Source of the DNA: Scleromitrula shiraiana
Lineage: Eukaryota; Ascomycota; Leotiomycetes; Helotiales; Sclerotiniaceae
Length of the DNA stretch: 64,000 nt
Assembly: GCA_028455995.1 (NCBI GenBank)
Contig: JABELC010000002.1
Location: 1,426,001-1,490,000 of the forward strand
Direction of reading: 5' to 3'
The notes under the pieces are model-generated. The model saw nothing but the letters and a program-made list of their open reading frames with translations. It searched no databases and had not been told where the DNA came from. Positions 35,884-48,378 of the stretch are shown here, one piece after another. Made by a program: the position numbers and the translations under genes. Every line of letters begins with the position of its first letter. The first letter of the stretch is position 1.

Positions 35884-36907
35884 CTAATCAACAGTCGCCC
35901 CATTAAAATAATGAATCGTCTCATCCACACATCCTGCGGGCGTCATATACGCATAGTTGCCCAAATTGACCCACAGTTCCTACGCACCACATACTAACCA
36001 AGCACTTAAATTCGGTCGACTAATACTTGCCACACTCCACGTCACCGCATCTCCACTGAATGCAAATGTTCCGAATGTGTTTTGTGTGGCAGAAAACGTC
36101 ATTGATAGTTTGACGGCGGATTAGTTGGCAGGTGGCTGTACGTTGGCATAGAGGAATGTGGAGGGCCTGATTAGTTGCATTAGTTGACCAGATACTATTT
36201 GGAATTGTCCGGCTGTCATTTGATCGGCGAGGAGTGCGGTACCGGGTGCGCGAGATAAGAGCTGGAAATTGGACAGGTTAGTTATATGGGTGGATGTGTA
36301 GATGGAATTTTCGTTATTGTATAAATCTATACATGTGGAGTTGTGACCAGAAAGGTCAGGAAAGAGATGGAGACTAACTGGAAGTTTGGCGATTCAACAG
36401 CTCGGATCCAATAATATCCACTCTGAAGGCTCGTTCCTGGGTATGCGGCTGGAGCAGTCGTAGTTGTTAGGCTGGTGGTAGTTGGGGTTCCAGGAGTTGT
36501 TGTGCTAGGGGTGGTGGTTGGATTGGGGGTAGATGTTGCTGGAAGACATTGAGAATAATCTTCTACATGAAAGCAAGAGGTTAGTTGTGGTTAGATTGTG
36601 AATTTTTAGAGTTTCTAACATACATGGACTATGGAAGTGATTCGTCAGTTGGAAAGATGAACAAAGAAAGAGGGAGCTAGAAGGTTGGCTTACTTCATAT
36701 AAGTACACACATAGCCTGATACACACGTTATCAATGAAGTCCATCCAATTCCTCCACCTATATATCGCACCGTTAGTCAAGTATAATATAACAACCAGAT
36801 CATCTGCTATATAGAGACTTGCATTGGCCCCAAGCAATCTGCTGAGCAAATACCCTATGAATTCCTCCAGCCAGCAAAACCTAAACCAAGTTTCTCAAAT
36901 ACATCAT
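35884..36907 (-). pseudogene. CBM1-containing secreted protein, disabled by in-frame stops
   Basis: Minus strand. The start ATGATG at 36,907 opens a signal-peptide-like frame with a TAG at codon 9 (36,881-36,883), ending VFAQQIAWGQC. After an intron (36,758-36,822) with a GC-AG consensus (GCAAGT...ATATAG) comes GGIGWTSLITCVSGYVCTYM, a fungal type-1 cellulose-binding module whose last Cys follows in DYSQC on the next exon (that junction is off by one base). Then a Thr/Pro-rich linker, SGYYWIRAVESPNFQ, an intron, APGTALLADQMTAGQFQIVSG and GTFAFSGDAVTWSV, ending GYAYMTP-like sequence and ETIHYFNGATVD. Further stops interrupt after QPPAN and after LVCGA. The C-terminal domain is a secreted-protein module I recognise only as a frequent CBM1 partner. 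Clearly no longer makes the full protein. Confidence 0.7.
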
Positions 36908-37587
36908 TTTGTGAAGTGTAAATTTACATTTGCCAGAGAAAATTGGTCGGTCGGATCGTGGCACTTATAATTCTCGGCTGGACCTATATAACCTATAGTA
37001 AGTCATATATATATTAACCGTCATCTACGAGCGTACCGATGGAGCCGAAGATCCAAATGAAATTTTCAAAATTTATATTACTTAGATATTGTTCGTGTGA
37101 CCAGTTTTCTTGGATGAATGGAGCCCTCACGAAGCACTTAATATACAGCACAGTACATGAAATAGTGCAGTTCGAAAAGGTCTGTTGAGTGGTAGATACT
37201 CAGATGTGCAAAAAAAGTAGCATGATTATTCTACCATTACTTACACAGTGATAACATTTCAAATATGCAGCAAATTAATTATAGCCATTTCATAGTATTT
37301 AGATTGATTGAATTCTCCTATATGATTCTCACAATGATATACAATTCGGTGAGTTATCTATTATATTTATGGATGGCAGGCAGATTACAATCTAAAGTCA
37401 TGAGATGTGAGTTTACCACTGATAGATTGTTATGAAACTTTCAAGTTTGGGGAATGATACTACGAGTTTGGCATAATATTAAATGAGCGGAAAAGACTGT
37501 AGAGTATAATATCTATAAGTATGAATAACAGTAAAGGTGTAGTGAAGATGAATTAAATTTCTAGTGGAATCTAATAAGGGCTATCAT
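36908..37587. other. Intergenic, no gene seen
   Basis: AT-rich sequence between the CBM1 pseudogene and the EXO5 3' end. Confidence 0.6.
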
Positions 37588-39255
37588 TTATACTACACTA
37601 GTCTTCCTCCCCCTCCTCGAACGAGATTTCTCGGTCGCTTCCTCAACCTTTTCCAATCTCCATTCACAACCATCTGCAAAATCACAACTTCTGCATTTGA
37701 ATGCCTCTTCTACAACAACCCCCTTTGCTTCACGTTCTCCTTTCCACCATTTCATTTCCTCCATCAGGTACGTCTTCAATCCTGCTTCATCCATGAGAAT
37801 AGTCTTGTTTCCCACAATCTCTCCATCATCTCGAGATCTGTATTCTGCTTTCAAAACATTGCCTAGTGATTCCGCACCATCGGGGAGTGTGAGTTGAAAT
37901 TCAGATATCATAAAAGACCAGAGAGCAGTGAGGTTATTGTGCGCTAGTAGAATGCTCGTGGAATCTTGGCTTGAAATTTCTGACCCTGCATCTCCTATAT
38001 CAGAGACTGCGTCATAGAATATACCATCGCCACCCTCATTCAAATTACCGACTTGGGCGATGAATTCGTCCGAGAAGATTTTGGTTGTATCCAAACTGTA
38101 GCGAGACGCCAAAGCAGAAAAATCCACCGTATTTGTTGCAAGGGATGAAAGCAAATGATGGTAAAGCATGAGTTGTATCTGGGTGGGACGAAAAGATGCA
38201 TTATTAGGTACTGTACGAACAGAACGTGTTTTGACATCACAAATATATAACTTGTTAGACTGAGAACTTTTTTTCGCTGGTAATGTTTCTCCAACGGATG
38301 ATCCTGATACTTTGAAAAAGCCGGATATGGTAGTCTGGTCTGAAGGTGGCGTTTTTCCCTTTCGCCTCTTCCGCCTCTTCCGAACTGATTCTTCCAATTC
38401 AGTATCCGGGCATATGTAGTTCAGCTCATCAATAATCCCATTGACTACCAGTCCATCAATAGTGCCCCAAACTTCTAGTTCTCTCGTCTGTCCAGTTTCT
38501 CGCAATGTTCGTAGTCCTTGGATCACATTCCAGATCCTTAATCCCCAGGCATCTTCCCTCGTCTGAACATCAATCCGAACAGTCCTGTGAACTTGATCCT
38601 CCAAAGCCTTATGTACAGCACTGCCCTGCTTCATCGCAGGTGTGCGCTTTTTCCTCCCATGCTTTGTTAACGTATACCAATATTGTAATTCGCACCATGC
38701 TGGCGACACCAGATCTGTGACCGATAATGGTTTCTTTGGCGCGGTACGGAATCTCTCTAGAGGGGATCGTATATCGGGAGCTGGGTGCTCTATCTGGCCT
38801 GTCTCGACTTCTGCCGTCAGTACTGGGTCTATCGGTAGAGGCTCTGGGATCCTATCATATACTTAACGCTGGCGCGTAAGTCAGAGATATAATGATGGTA
38901 GAATTAATGAACACTTACAGTCTGAATGTTGCTTGCATTTCTCGATTGAAGCATTGATGTGTTCAGCAATCTTTTCCGCATCCTTGACTGCCTGGAACAA
39001 AGGTGAAATTTGCTGCCGCCCAAGTATTCGGGGAAGACGAAGAGGGCGTTGCGACTCATGGTATTCGAAATCACTAACAATAGGATTGTTTTCAATATCT
39101 GTGACTTCAATCGGAGGATGTCGTTCTTGTTGTGGCGACAAGAATCGCTCTACATCTTCTAAAGAGAATTCGGAACCATAATCACTATCCGCATCTTTCG
39201 ACTTATCATCCACTACTGCGACTACTTCTTGAGCGGTAGGACTACTAGTAGCCAT
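37588..39255 (-). CDS. EXO5: Exonuclease V (DEM1/EXO5), mitochondrial/nuclear single-strand DNA exonuclease
   Basis: Two exons, complement of 38,919-39,255 and 37,588-38,861 (536 aa). The intron of 57 nt has donor GTAAGT and acceptor TTAAG, chosen because it restores frame into YDRIPEPLPIDPV. Exonuclease V is a PD-(D/E)XK, Fe-S-cluster nuclease; the yeast enzyme is mitochondrial and needed for mtDNA maintenance, and the human one acts in the nucleus. Seen: PAWCELQYW (Cys169), KQGSAVHKALEDQVH, ELEVWGTIDGLVVNGIIDEL, KLYICDVKTRSVRTVP (active-site D-x-K), QIQLMLYHHLL, and CRSCDFADGCEW (Cys502, 505, 511). Together with Cys169 these are the four expected Fe-S ligands. An acidic Ser-rich N-terminus and a basic tail flank the core. 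Confidence 0.93.
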
Positions 39256-40133
39256 ACCAGCAAAAGTATTTGATTCGATCCATGTGTAGTAGGGTCATAG
39301 ATTTTAGTGAGTCCCAAGCCAAGCCACCTAGACATTTTTCAGGAATGCATAGCACGCTTAAGCGGGGTGGACTAAGGATTTATTGGCCGGCTACAAAATC
39401 ATTATTCTATTCAAACTCATCCATCCATCTAATCCCCTTATTAACTCGATATTATCGATATTGATAATTTCTTCATGTATTCATGCTCCTCCTTTTCTAA
39501 TTCTTCACAAATTTTCCATATCCACCGGAGAATTGAAGAAACATCATACCACAAAGTTGTATATTGAAAAGCTCAAGCGGGTCAAGGTCCCAAGTCATTT
39601 AAATACATATATACTCGATTTAAATGATAAGTCCTGAAGGGGACTGAAGTTTCGATCGAGTTGGTCGCATCATGTATGCATGGAATAGTACTTCATTTTA
39701 TTGCTGCAACTTGTCAAATTTTTGGGCAGACTGGGCCATCTTACAAGATGGCATTTCTTTTCATTGGAGACATGCCGACATTTTCTATGATATTCTCTAT
39801 GTTGTATGCTTTGAATATTTATACGATGTTCACTATCTGCTGCTCCCCGAGCCTTGGTATTCAGTCCGAAGATTGAGGACACAGTATCTCTGACTCAATC
39901 ATTCGCCACTTGAAACTGTACAGGTCTTTCTCGACGCTAGAGCGAATCATGCCTCCCAAAAATGGCAGCCTGGTATAAAAAACCATGTTTCGGACATCGT
40001 ATAATCAACACAGCGGATTGATCTACCCCAATTGATTCATTGATATTACGCCTAGACTAGGCAACATGAATTGATATATATTAAAACAACAATTGAAATT
40101 CTACTTTGTTGTTCGATTAGCGGAATACTTTCA
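39256..40133. other. Intergenic between divergent EXO5 and F-box genes
   Basis: No supported gene; short frames only. Must contain the promoters of both flanking genes. Confidence 0.55.
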
Positions 40134-40722
40134 ATGGAATACTCATCATTCAAGCTCAGTATTTTGGACTTGCCACCGGAAATTCACATGCTAATAGCTT
40201 CTCATTTGATTTATCCAGATGCTTCATCACTAAAACACACTAATCGATACTTTTACTCGTTTGTCTATACTGGTGTACCCCTTAAAGTTGAATGGTTAAT
40301 TCAGAGGCGAAAACTACATTTGGAATGTCCAAGTACCAGGAGATGTGAACTAGGAAGTGATCTTAGATTTTGTCGAGGGAGTGTCGCGTGAGTTGTTCCA
40401 GCTTCTAATCGATTGGTTTTGCTGCACGACAATTTACCAGTCCTCGTCTCTCCGCAAGTCTTTGATAAAAAAATGCATTGTTAATGAATCTTATAGGCTA
40501 TTGATGAAGAGGAGAAGGGAGCACCAAGAATGCGAGGATATACCAGGGGGACGAGGCTGCTTAGTATTTGGTAGCGCCATCTGCCGCGATAGAAAAGGGA
40601 AGAATCGATTTTACAAAGTGGTGTTGAGGATTCTAGGATCAGTATCCATTATTTGCGTGGCTGTGGTAGCCGTCGCTATGTTGGTCGTAATCATGACACC
40701 CACAGTCAGTAAGATGCAGTGA
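40134..40722 (+). CDS. Small F-box protein with C-terminal membrane helix
   Basis: Two exons, 40,134-40,387 and 40,497-40,722 (159 aa). Intron of 109 nt with donor GTGAGT and acceptor TTATAG; the split codon gives Ala in GSVALLMKRR. The N-terminus has an F-box (residues about 9-45, LSILDLPPEIHMLIASHLIY), the Skp1-binding module of SCF ubiquitin ligases, followed by ASSLKHTNRYFYSFV. A Cys-containing region (CPSTRRCELGSDLRFCRGS, HQECED, GRGCLVFGSAICRD) could bind metal. The last 30 residues are a hydrophobic helix (ILGSVSIICVAVVAVAMLVV) with a short tail, suggesting tail-anchored topology. No substrate-recognition repeats are present. Confidence 0.7.
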
Positions 40723-41748
40723 TGCTACCTTCGATCATGACCCAGAGACTACAAGATAGCGGCATGACAACGGCCAATTCGCGCGTGGATGATTGCGCAC
40801 ACTCAATTTGGAAAGTCAGGCCGAAGAGTTAAGATGGCGGGGGCAAGATTTTAGATGCCCGTTTTTCTGCCAATTAGGGAAATGCCAGTTGCAGATCTAT
40901 CAATTTGCTTGCAAATTCACAATCTCACATTCCTCATTCATGACCCTCACGCCGTAAAATCCCGGGGTGCTTTGGTGCTGTCATTACAATGCCACAACAT
41001 CAGTTGATGCTATCATATCCACGCCAATATTTGTTAATTGTTACGATTCAATTGACCTAAGTTTCGGGACCGAGATGTTGTTTGTGGGGCCGACTAGGGC
41101 CAACGTCAAAAATATTTAGCGAATAGATAATGCCAAGATGATGAGTAGATATATTTTTCCTTGTCAAAAAAAAGGATGCCGAGCCATGGTCCTATGCATT
41201 TATTTCATGTTGTAAGGGTCCATGATCTGCGATGAAGAATGTTAACTTTCACGATCTCGCCGTTTTGATGCATATAGAAACAACAGCATTTTGATTTGGG
41301 GATAAATAGCATTCAATATATGCATGCAATTGAGGAGTTCTTACTTGTTGTGTAGCTCTCGCGGAGTCTGGGGTTGGTGCCACCGCTCCCGATAAGCTAT
41401 TAAAGCTCTGGTAGCCGGGATCCACGATATGCCCCGCCAATTAGAAGTTTAGTAACATTTTCCAAGGATGTTTCAAACGTCCGCCATAATTCTATTGTAG
41501 TAGTTGTTCGGGTGTCTCCTCCCGCTATAGCTTCACTATGGTAGTTTCTCAGTCTCTTGTCCTTGTCTGTCTGTCTGTCTGTCTGTGTCTGCTTAAATTG
41601 TTTTTGAGCATAAGCCTGTCTGTGCATAGAAGGATCGGCACTGCGAGTATAAAGGTAGGCATAACCTCGAGAAAATGTTTTCTTTCAGTAGGCTTCTTAC
41701 CTCTCTTTCTCATTGCTCTATTACTTTCCTCGTTGCTACAAGAAGAGG
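40723..41748. other. Intergenic; (CTGT)n microsatellite
   Basis: No gene seen. A CTGT tetranucleotide repeat lies at about 41,566-41,590. The right end carries the leader of the beta-propeller pseudogene. Confidence 0.55.
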
Positions 41749-43786
41749 ATGCATCTCCCTAGTATCTCCCTGTTTGGCATGGCCATAGGCCAAGCACTAG
41801 CCGCCTGCCCATATGCCGAGAGAAGCCTCTCTGATATACCACCACATCCGCTTTCAGCTCGTGATGCCGCTCCGGGCAAGAAGGGTGTCATATTCATGAA
41901 CCGCATCGATCCCTCGAGTGCAACTTTATATGTCGCCAACGCCGATGGCAGCAATGAGCGCGAATTGCTGGGTGGGAATGGTTCTACGTTGGACTACCAT
42001 GCATCATTCTCCCCAGATGGCCAATGGATCACTTTTACCAGCGAACGTAACGGAGATGGCTAGTCGGATATCTACCGTGTTCGTACTGACGGTTCTGATC
42101 TTCAAGAGCTGGTTACAACTCCTTCTTTTGAAGACGCAGGCGTGCTATCCCCAGATGGTACTACCCTCGCCTATGTGTCTACTCAGGGCAACTTTACGGC
42201 CAATATATGGGTGAAGAATCTCCAAACAAATGAGGCTTTCAACTTAACCAACACTGCGTTGACTACTGGTAACCTTGCTTCTGCAAGTGGTCATTTCCGT
42301 CCTAGTTGGTCGCCTGATGGAGAATGGATTGTCTTTTCTTTTGATCGCAATACCAACTGGACTGGACACAGCAATGGAACAGGTTGAAAGCACACCCAAC
42401 CTCTTTCTGTTTACATCTTTCGACCTAACGGAACCGATTTCAAACAAGTTGTTACCAAGGATGGCTACTCCCTTGGCTCACCGAAGTGGTCCCCAGATGG
42501 TTCACGAGTCATCTTCTATGAGATGACTAGAGAGAATACATATAACGCACACATGACAAGTGTTAATACGACCGTATCACATATTGCTTCTGTTGATGTT
42601 GCCACTGGTCTTGACTATATCTACCATACTTCTGGTGATGGATGCAAGATCTCAGGACAATGTGTAACCGCAGACGTAGTTGGATTCGATATCAAGGGTG
42701 GCGATAGTGAAGGCTTGAACTACAACTCCACCACTACTTCCAACTCGAGTTATACCACTTTCTTGGGTGGTATGCGCAACCCGTCGTGGTCCCCAGATGG
42801 CAAATTAGTAGTCTATGAGAAGAACCTCTTCACACCTGTCCGTCCAATGGAAAAGCCTCTCTATTCTTGGGATGGTGATTGGGAGTATCGCTTCACAGAT
42901 GTTTTCCCACAGTTGTCAAACCAAGGTGTTTTGGCCATCACACAAAAGCAGTTAGGCAATTCATCAATTGTCACCATGAATCCTAACGGAACATACGTGA
43001 AGCTTGCTTTTGATGTTTATGCTACTCAAGATATTACTGAGTTGGATGATTTGGAGGGTTTAGCTGGTGCTTTCCGTAAGTTCGAATTTTCATCCTCACA
43101 CCTCCATACTATTACTAATACACTACTCTAGAACCCACTTGGTCACCTGACGGCGAATGGCTCGCTTTTGGTCTCAGATACTGGTTTTTCGAACGCTATA
43201 GCGAAGGTGGATGGATCTACCGGGCTACCGCCAACGGCTCTCACTATGAACAACTTACATTCGGTACACCTGGCGTTGTAAACTCCGGTTTCCCAAGTTT
43301 CTCTCCCGACGGAACTCAACTCGTATATCGCGACTTCGGACCTGAATGGGGACTCGGATTGCGCATTCTAAACCTCACGGATATGACTGTTACCAACCTA
43401 ACAGATACTTGGGATAACACACCAGGATGGTCACCCGACGTAGAACGAATCGTATTTACCCGTCGTAATCATTTAGATTTGGATGATCTTACCGCAATGG
43501 ATAGTTTCGACGTGTATACAATTCATCCTAATGGGACAGGGTTGACACAGCTCACGACTAGCGGTGCAAATGATGCACATGCAGTATGGGCTCATGATGG
43601 TTGCATCATGTATAACAGTGGGATGTACACGGGTTCCGTGATGAGAGCCCCATTTATGATAATGCTTTCCAGCCATATGAACAGATTATCGTAATGAATA
43701 TCGATGGCTCGAATAAGACAATGTTTACAGATAGCATGTGGGAAGATTCAATACCACTCTATGTTTTGAACGAGGATCTCGAGTAG
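41749..43786 (+). pseudogene. Secreted TolB/WD40-like (PD40) beta-propeller protein, disabled
   Basis: Exons 41,749-43,075 and 43,132-43,786 (intron donor GTAAGT, acceptor CTCTAG). The product would be a secreted protein of about 660 aa with a signal peptide (MHLPSISLFGMAIGQALAAC) and repeated WSPDG/FSPDG blades: FSPDGQWITF, LSPDGTTLAY, WSPDGEWIVF, WSPDGSRVIF, WSPDGKLVVY, WSPDGEWLAF, FSPDGTQLVY. Three lesions break it: TAG at 42,061-42,063 between GDG and SDIYR, TGA at 42,385-42,387 between NGTG and KHTQ, and one missing base near 43,634 after YTG, beyond which the shifted frame resumes with AFQPYEQIIVMNIDGSN and ends LNEDLE. Many N-glycosylation sequons. Function of these fungal propellers is unknown to me. 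Sequence outside the lesions is intact, so inactivation is recent. Confidence 0.8.
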
Positions 43787-44910
43787 AAAAGTTTTTTGGG
43801 CGGGTAAGTGGAATAATGCTTTGGTGGTTGATGGAAGAGATGTGCTGTAAATAGCCTTTTTTTTCTCTCTTGCAAGTTGTTGCATGCAATCATGTATTTA
43901 GTCCCTTCGATAATCCTAAATCCAGATAATTACATCCATGTTATCACTATTTCTGTAATCTGATACTTTAATGTCTTCTTAACCGCTGAGACCTATCCTT
44001 TCCCGTTTTGGATTCCCAAGTTAATCAATTTCTGAATGTCTGTCTGCATATTCAACACATGTACACCCAAATCTCTGTTAAAGTGAAACAAATTTAATGT
44101 CTATTTAGACTACAGATATTTATTTATTAATATTGTTTAAGCGCTTTCCAGTTCTAATGTTTGTACATGGTATATATTCATATATTATATTTATATATAT
44201 ATATTACAATATAAGGTATACGATCGATCTAGATGTCGTTAAAATGGTACACAAGAATATATGCTTAACACTCTTGGCTCTTGGCTCTTGGCTTTCGAAA
44301 CCAAGTGGCGTAAATGATTGGTAACACTATGTCGGAACATTTATTTTCGGGCGATAAACGATAAAGTGTAAATTTAGGGATTATCCAGCCCTGTTTTATA
44401 GGATATAATAAGCCGTGTTCACAAAAGAAAAGGTTCATGATAACCCGAAAAGTAAAGAAAAGGGGACTTTATAATTTCGGATCATATACAGTGAAACAAA
44501 CTCATTTGTGTTTATCATTCGTTACATTTTCCGATGTGCTGATTGAAATAAATAAAAAATGACGGCTTGGAAATTGTATAATTATTTATAATTCCTCATC
44601 ATGATGATCCTCTTCCTTTGTTTCTTGTTTTCTGTTTTCTGTTTCTATACTTCAATATCAGTGAAGGTTTGGCTATTGTCACGATTTTTTTCTTATTCAC
44701 TTTCATTTCACTCTTTTTTTTCTTCTTCTGATTGGGTTAGATACCTGATTCACACTCCTTAAATTCGAAATACATTCTTTTTTTCCCCAGTCTTTTGACT
44801 ACCACACTCCTTTCATCTAAAAAAAGCCATTTGCTTGTTGCATCAACCTGATTATTATCATCACTGCCATTCATTCTTATAGAGATATATCCCATCATTT
44901 GATCCTAAAA
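43787..44910. other. Intergenic; leader of the DUF1996 gene
   Basis: No gene. The part from 44,580 to 44,910 is pyrimidine-rich (CTTCCTTTG, TTTTTTTTCTTCTTC), typical of a fungal promoter/leader. Confidence 0.55.
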
Positions 44911-46553
44911 ATGCTGTTCAAATCCATGAGACCCCACCTCTTTGCCCTGGCGTGTTCACTCATTTCTCCAGCCAGCACTACATTCGTCATTCAATGCTAT
45001 AGTCGTCTGGTTGATGAACGTGCTGATCCTGTTGTCAGCCCTGGAATTATACCAGCTAGTCATGTTCATGCGATTGCAGGAGGAAGTGGCTTTAGCCCCA
45101 ACATGACATATGCAGATGCTCGCGCTGCAAACTGCGGTACATGTAATGTTAAGGAAGACTTATCCAACTATTGGACTCCAACACTGTATTACAAGGCTCA
45201 AAATGGCAGTTTCATATCTGTTCCGATTAACGGTGATGATGGGTATGGAAATCTTGGTGGGATGGCTATATATTATTTGTGAGCTTTCTCTTTGATAATT
45301 ATTCGTGGTTTGACGGCATCTAACATGGAATTTTAAGGCAACGTCCAGGTCCAGATAATGATCCGATTGTCCCGTTTCCCGAGGGCTTTCGTATGCTAGC
45401 AGGAGATACGTTTCGACGCAGTTACAACGATTCTTCATTCGCAGATCGGGCTGTCAGCTTTAGATGCACTGGCACGGATTTGCAAACAAATGGTTTCCCA
45501 AATATCAATTGCCCAGATGGTCTTCGGCTCCAAGTTACCATGCCTTCTTGTTGGGACGGAGTGCATGTTACCGCGCCTGACTCCAAATCCCATATGTCAT
45601 ATCCAATAGACGGAAACTATGATGGCGGTCGTTGTCCAGCTTCTCATCCTCATCATACGATGACTCTTTTCTTCGAAGTCACATATCGCACAGATCTTTT
45701 TGCGAACGAATGGTATGGAGATTCTCAGCCCTTTGTTCTTGCCAATGGTGATACCACTGGTTATGGATTCCATGGTGATTTCGTAAGTATATAATCAAAC
45801 AACTTCGGGATATAGACAATTTTGCTGATTTGATTCCAGGTCAATGGCTGGGACATCCCGACACTCACCAAAGGAATCAACAATTGCCTTGACGGTAAAC
45901 CTAACTGCCCAGGTGAAACCTTCACCTTTTACGAACAATCCGACACACAGAAATGCAAACTTACTCCCTTGATTAACGAGCAAGTACGCGGAACCCTAGA
46001 TTCTCTCCCTGGCTGTAATGCTCCATCTTCAGGTCCAGCCGAGTATACACCTCCCGACTGTCCCGAAGACAAGGCTCTACAAGCATCACTCCTCAAGACC
46101 GCCTCTAACAAACACTCATCCGTCACCCCAACCCTCCCAATAGGAATTCCTGATTTAAGCGTTTCAAAGGGCTGGACCTATCTTGGATGCGGCATCGATG
46201 AAGCTGGCAATCGTACACTAAATGCTGATTGGGAAGGAAATGATTCCATGACTATCGAATCGTGTATCGATTTTTGTGTATCAAAGGGACATACGTATGC
46301 CGGACTGGAGTTTGGAAGCCAATGCTTCTGTGACAACTCATTAGCTGCTGATCGGGCACCCAAAGCTGGCATGGTTGGCGAATGTATCATGCCATGTGCT
46401 GGGAATAGTATCGAGGTATGTGGTGGAAATTCAGCAATTACACTGTATCAGAAGTGTGCTGCTGGTGGGTGTAAAGCCACGACTCTTCCGGTCTCAACTC
46501 GATCAATGAGTAAGAGAAGAAGAAATATTCTAAGGGGTGGCTTGGAGAATTAG
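44911..46553 (+). CDS. Secreted DUF1996 protein with C-terminal WSC domain
   Basis: Three exons, 44,911-45,278, 45,338-45,782 and 45,840-46,553 (508 aa); introns 59 and 57 nt. Signal peptide in residues 1-24 (MLFKSMRPHLFALACSLISP). DUF1996 follows: DPVVSPGIIPASHVHAIAGG, SNYWTPTLYY, FPEGFRMLAGD, CPDGLRLQVTMPSCWDGVHV, ASHPHHTMTLFFEV, GYGFHGDFVNGWD. Residues about 385-490 are a WSC domain (GWTYLGCGIDEAGNRTL, MTIESCIDFCVSKGHTYAGL, GSQCFCDN, CAGNSIEVCGG), a Cys-rich wall/glycan-binding module. The secreted architecture suggests a cell-wall or carbohydrate-associated role; the activity of DUF1996 itself is not established. Confidence 0.9.
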
Positions 46554-48378
46554 TTGGAATTGCTTGTTAGTTATTGAACATTCATATGCGATTGGATATC
46601 GAAGCCGGATATGAGGTTGAGACCTATGGAGAAGTTACGGAAGGAGCCGTGGAAATTACCCTTTCATGTAAATTATTGTTATAGTAGAGGGCTTTAGAAA
46701 ATTTCAAATATTATTTGAAAACACAAAAAAAGTAAGATATAGCTTACAAATGTTCAAAATGCTCTATTCTTCATTAGCAACACTATATTTATATTGTTTT
46801 TAGAGCATTTTTAAGAATTATATAAATCAACTTTTGTTTGCGATTTGAAATTTGAAATTTTCAAATCGTTACTCGTAATGAAATTTTAGGTAAAATGTTA
46901 TTAGGTAAAATGTTAAGGTACGGGTTATGTGATGGTGTAAAAGCTGATGTATTGGGTAAATACATCTGTGGGATGGCCCGTTATACCCTTACCCCCTTAC
47001 CATTCAGCTTGCGCTAACTGGAAGGCGAAGTCCCTTTATGGAAATTAAGCGAAGTCCGACGATTACTGACTGTACATATTTCTTTTTAACGTTTGCCATG
47101 ACTTTTGCTACAAAATATACGACAGACATGTTTATGATTATGAATAAATGCTAAGGACAAAGAATAAGAAAGAATACTGATAGAACTCTCTCCTATTATA
47201 AAATATCTCATCAATTCGATATTTGGTTCCTGATACGGAAAAAGTTACGAATCCAAGAAAATATTTTTCTCCATATCCAAGTTCGAATTTGTACTAAATA
47301 TATGATAGAAGTGGGGGCCAAAATGAAAGGAGATATAAACAAGGTTTTTCCCAGTTGATTTACCTAGCCCATAGTTTATTTCTCTGTTGATTTATCTATG
47401 GTTCATCTGATGTTAGGATTATCTCACCAAGAACGTTCGGGAAGTTAGACGAAAAGTCAGGTACCTGCCATCATACTCTGTATGTAACTCGTAAAGAATA
47501 AGAATTGTCTAAAAATACAGTACAATCAACTCGTATTTCCGATCATAGGTTCATACCATTAAAGAAGGTATTCGGAGATCCGCTCATATAGAAGGTCAAG
47601 ATTGCCAACTGGACCCAGGAGCCAGGTTATCAAGACCCTCGTCCTTGTTTCAACACGGCACACTATCTACTGGGATGTGAATGGGGAAATATTTGGAGAA
47701 ATCATGTTCTGGTGCTGCGCACGTGGATCTTTACACTCAAAGTATTGAGTATTGAGGGTTGTTTGGTTTCAGATGGCTCTGTACTATATTGTGCTCATTT
47801 GCTTGGGCACAGGTTGACATGTGTTTCTCCATACAAACCCATCGGATAACCATTTATGGAATTTTTGAAATCTCCCCTCGATCTGATTTCCAAACAGCAA
47901 GGCAACAACTTTATGGACGCAAGTTCGTCCGTAGTACCTGCTTATTCTAACTTACCAACAGTTTAGCTGTGCCGTTTGCTCGTTTTCGTTTATTGTTTAC
48001 TGTATGTATACCTGGGCCATTCTCAAGTTTAGGAGAGTAATGTGTAAATTAACTGGCATTCTTGTTGATTCAGCAGTGATCCTCAAATGAGCTCCACTTC
48101 CCATCAAGATAATGTTCTCTATATTGTGCTACCCTTGCTAAATGGCCAGAATAAAATGGATCTTTAAAGAATCTTCCGTATAGATCCCTTCGAGAATTTG
48201 TAAAGTCTGTTTAGATTCGGGAACTAATTCCGTTCTGAAAATTCTCCACCTACGACTTTTTGCACATTTATCTGCAGAGCGCCTCCCACTTGTTCTTGAT
48301 TTAAGTTCATACTTCTAATCTATTAATCGCTTTAGGTCGTCTTCAAACTTATAGCTTAGAGTTGTTTTGGTGTGAAAA
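46554..48378. other. Long intergenic, no gene seen
   Basis: About 1.8 kb of AT-rich sequence, with only short frames such as 47,759-47,950. Holds the 3' flank of the DUF1996 gene and the upstream region of the RGS-LOV gene. Confidence 0.55.

Noticed and set aside
42142..43694. Several separate small genes inside the beta-propeller region
   Set aside because: All pieces align in order as blades of one PD40 protein interrupted by point lesions and one intron.
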